From positions 22,966,916-23,030,915 of the forward strand of contig JAPWDM010000003.1 of assembly GCA_035578155.1 (NCBI GenBank): DNA of 64,000 bases, read 5' to 3'. Below are positions 62,433 through 64,000 of the stretch, one piece after another. The notes beneath the pieces were generated by a model. The model saw only the letters and a program-made list of their open reading frames with translations. It ran no database searches and was not told where the DNA came from. This DNA is from Brachynemurus nebulosus (taxonomy: Eukaryota > Arthropoda > Insecta > Neuroptera > Myrmeleontidae). A program made the translations under genes and the position numbers. The stretch's first letter is position 1. Each line of letters begins with the position of its first letter.

Positions 62433-64000
62433 TTTTTTTAATTTAACCCAATATCTAACATTATACCAAATTTCAAATTCCTACGTTACATAGTTTCCAA
62501 AAAAAAATCTCTAACGAAAGGATAAAGGAGTTATAAAGGTTTCGCTTTTATTTTAAAGGTACGGAACCCTAAAAAAAAGAGGTGTGATTTTTAGTTGGCC
62601 TTTAATTTGCAACATTAACCTATTAACGTTTTTATAACTACTTAGTAATTTTTATTTCTATGAGATTAAATTTTTTATAAAACAGGTAATACAACTTATT
62701 AATGAATTAATGTTATTTCATTAATAAAAAAAAAGTTACACTATCAATGTTTATCATTTAACTATGTGTTTGTGTAGTCATCTTTTACTTCTATTCAAGA
62801 TAATGGACATCGTTTCGTGGAATGGCTTGTAGAACGGATTCTAGTTACATATTAATTGTCGGCGTTAAATATAGTGCTGAAAACTTGTTTGTTCGATTTA
62901 ATATGTGAAACATTTTATGATTAAAATCAACAAAGAGAAACTCCGGAAAAGCCTATTGATAAAACAATAATAATTTTTTTATTACAATTACCACACATTA
63001 TTTTTTGTCGGGTTACTTTATAGGAAGGGGGAAGAGATGGAATTTAGAATTTTATAGTTTTAAGGGGATGGTAACGTTAATTCGGCATAAAAAGGCCCAT
63101 TTTTAAGAATTTTTTCAGACGCTACAGGTAATACAAATTTGATTAATCGATCGTAACATTATAGTACAACATACGAACAACATTTCCTTAATTTTTTAAA
63201 ACAAAATATAAATAATTAAGCCAACGGCAGCAAATCTTCGGAGGCGCCTCGAAAAAAAGTTGTCTGTCGGTGAACAATATAACTCATGAGTGGATCATCC
63301 GAAATAAAAAAAAAATATGATACCATCAGATAACCTCTTTCCTAAGGTATCCCCGGGAGGAATTTTTTATTTTTCGATTTTTTAATTTTTAGTGACACTT
63401 AGAAATGAAAACACCGATTTCCGTTTAAAAAATTGACCTATTTGTTATTGTAAAATTAATAATAATAAAAAAATAGCTCCCAGGGATACCTGGTCATTTA
63501 TGTAAGGAAGTTGTATACAAAATTTCAAAATAATCGGTCGATTAGATTTTGATTTAAACTGTTCACCGATTTCAAAAATGACAAGTGTCAGAAAATCGCT
63601 TTAAAGTTTTGTATACCGGGAAATCCAATATTAAATATGAAAAATTTTTTCATACTTCCGTCATTGGTTATAGTATACATTAGTATACTTACAGAGACCC
63701 ATCGATGAATAAAAGGATTCAGATATTTCGACAGCACAAAGCCACGTACCTGCAGAGATACAAAAACGTATCGGAGCAACAAACGCTCAAAGTTCTACAT
63801 CTTAGTTCGTTTTACTCTGATTTGTTTCAAATTTTGACACAACAATCTTAAGATGTTGTACAATTATATGAAACAATAAAAAAAATGAGAACCAAAAATT
63901 TTAATACGTTACTATCTCCTTAAAGCTAGTTTACTAATTACGTATGTATATTCGACTAGTAGACCGACTAATTATGTATATATTTTTTTAATAGTATGTA
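62433..64000. other. Unassigned stretch with repeat-like phrases
   Basis: AAAGGTACGGAACCCTAAAAA at about 62556-62576 is a phrase found in many arthropod repeats. 63219-63600 also reads like a transposon untranslated region (GGTGAACAATATAACTCATG; CTGTTCACCGATTTC near the other side), but no termini or frame could be fixed. Confidence 0.35.

Overview
This window looks like AT-rich, intron- or intergenic-type nuclear DNA of an arthropod, most probably an insect. The evidence is strong AT bias, long (TA)n tracts, no open frame above 169 codons, and a dense, mixed population of short DNA transposons (mariner, hAT, piggyBac, Helitron, foldback) with a few retroposon pieces. I cannot name the species. 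No host protein-coding gene, rRNA or intact tRNA gene could be supported. The only recognisable protein-coding sequences are broken transposon genes: two mariner transposase remnants (minus strand, about 34.36-34.64 kb and 58.41-59.05 kb), a piggyBac transposase C-terminal cysteine motif (minus, 56.15-56.24 kb), and the C-terminal tail of a LINE-type polyprotein split by a foldback insertion (minus, 24.95-26.18 kb).

Layout. 0-8 kb: a mariner-type MITE, a hAT MITE, a TIR element, two copies of a TA-flanked MITE with (TA)n inside (4.2 and 7.6 kb), and a retroposon whose head is a hairpin enclosing a tRNA-Ala-like sequence (6.0 kb). 8-19 kb: mostly featureless, with a 154-bp hAT MITE, a second copy of the hairpin retroposon lacking the tRNA part (14.9 kb), and a hAT element built from GTCTTG repeats (18.9 kb). 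20.9-22.3 kb: a TIR element containing a foldback and a Helitron. 24.9-26.2 kb: a 1.1-kb foldback inserted in LINE coding sequence. 28.3-29.3 kb: a CACTGAG-ended element. 31.5-35.2 kb: a hAT element with a perfect 8-bp duplication, an internally deleted mariner and a dispersed repeat. 36.5-45.9 kb: repeats, hairpins, a 46-bp perfect palindrome, a hAT MITE, a second Helitron and a tRNA-related SINE. 48-52 kb: a TIR element, a TTAA-flanked element carrying a nested hAT MITE, and a double-hairpin unit. 53.2-55.4 kb: a 120-bp satellite with a 240-bp higher-order repeat. 55.9-62.4 kb: a piggyBac-like element, a mariner, a third Helitron inserted in a dispersed repeat whose paralogue at 44.6 kb is the empty site, and a hairpin MITE.

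The elements do not form a pathway. What links them is insertion history: nesting, target-site duplications and paralogous empty sites let several boundaries be set to the base. All assignments come from reading termini, target duplications and short translated motifs by eye; no database search was possible.
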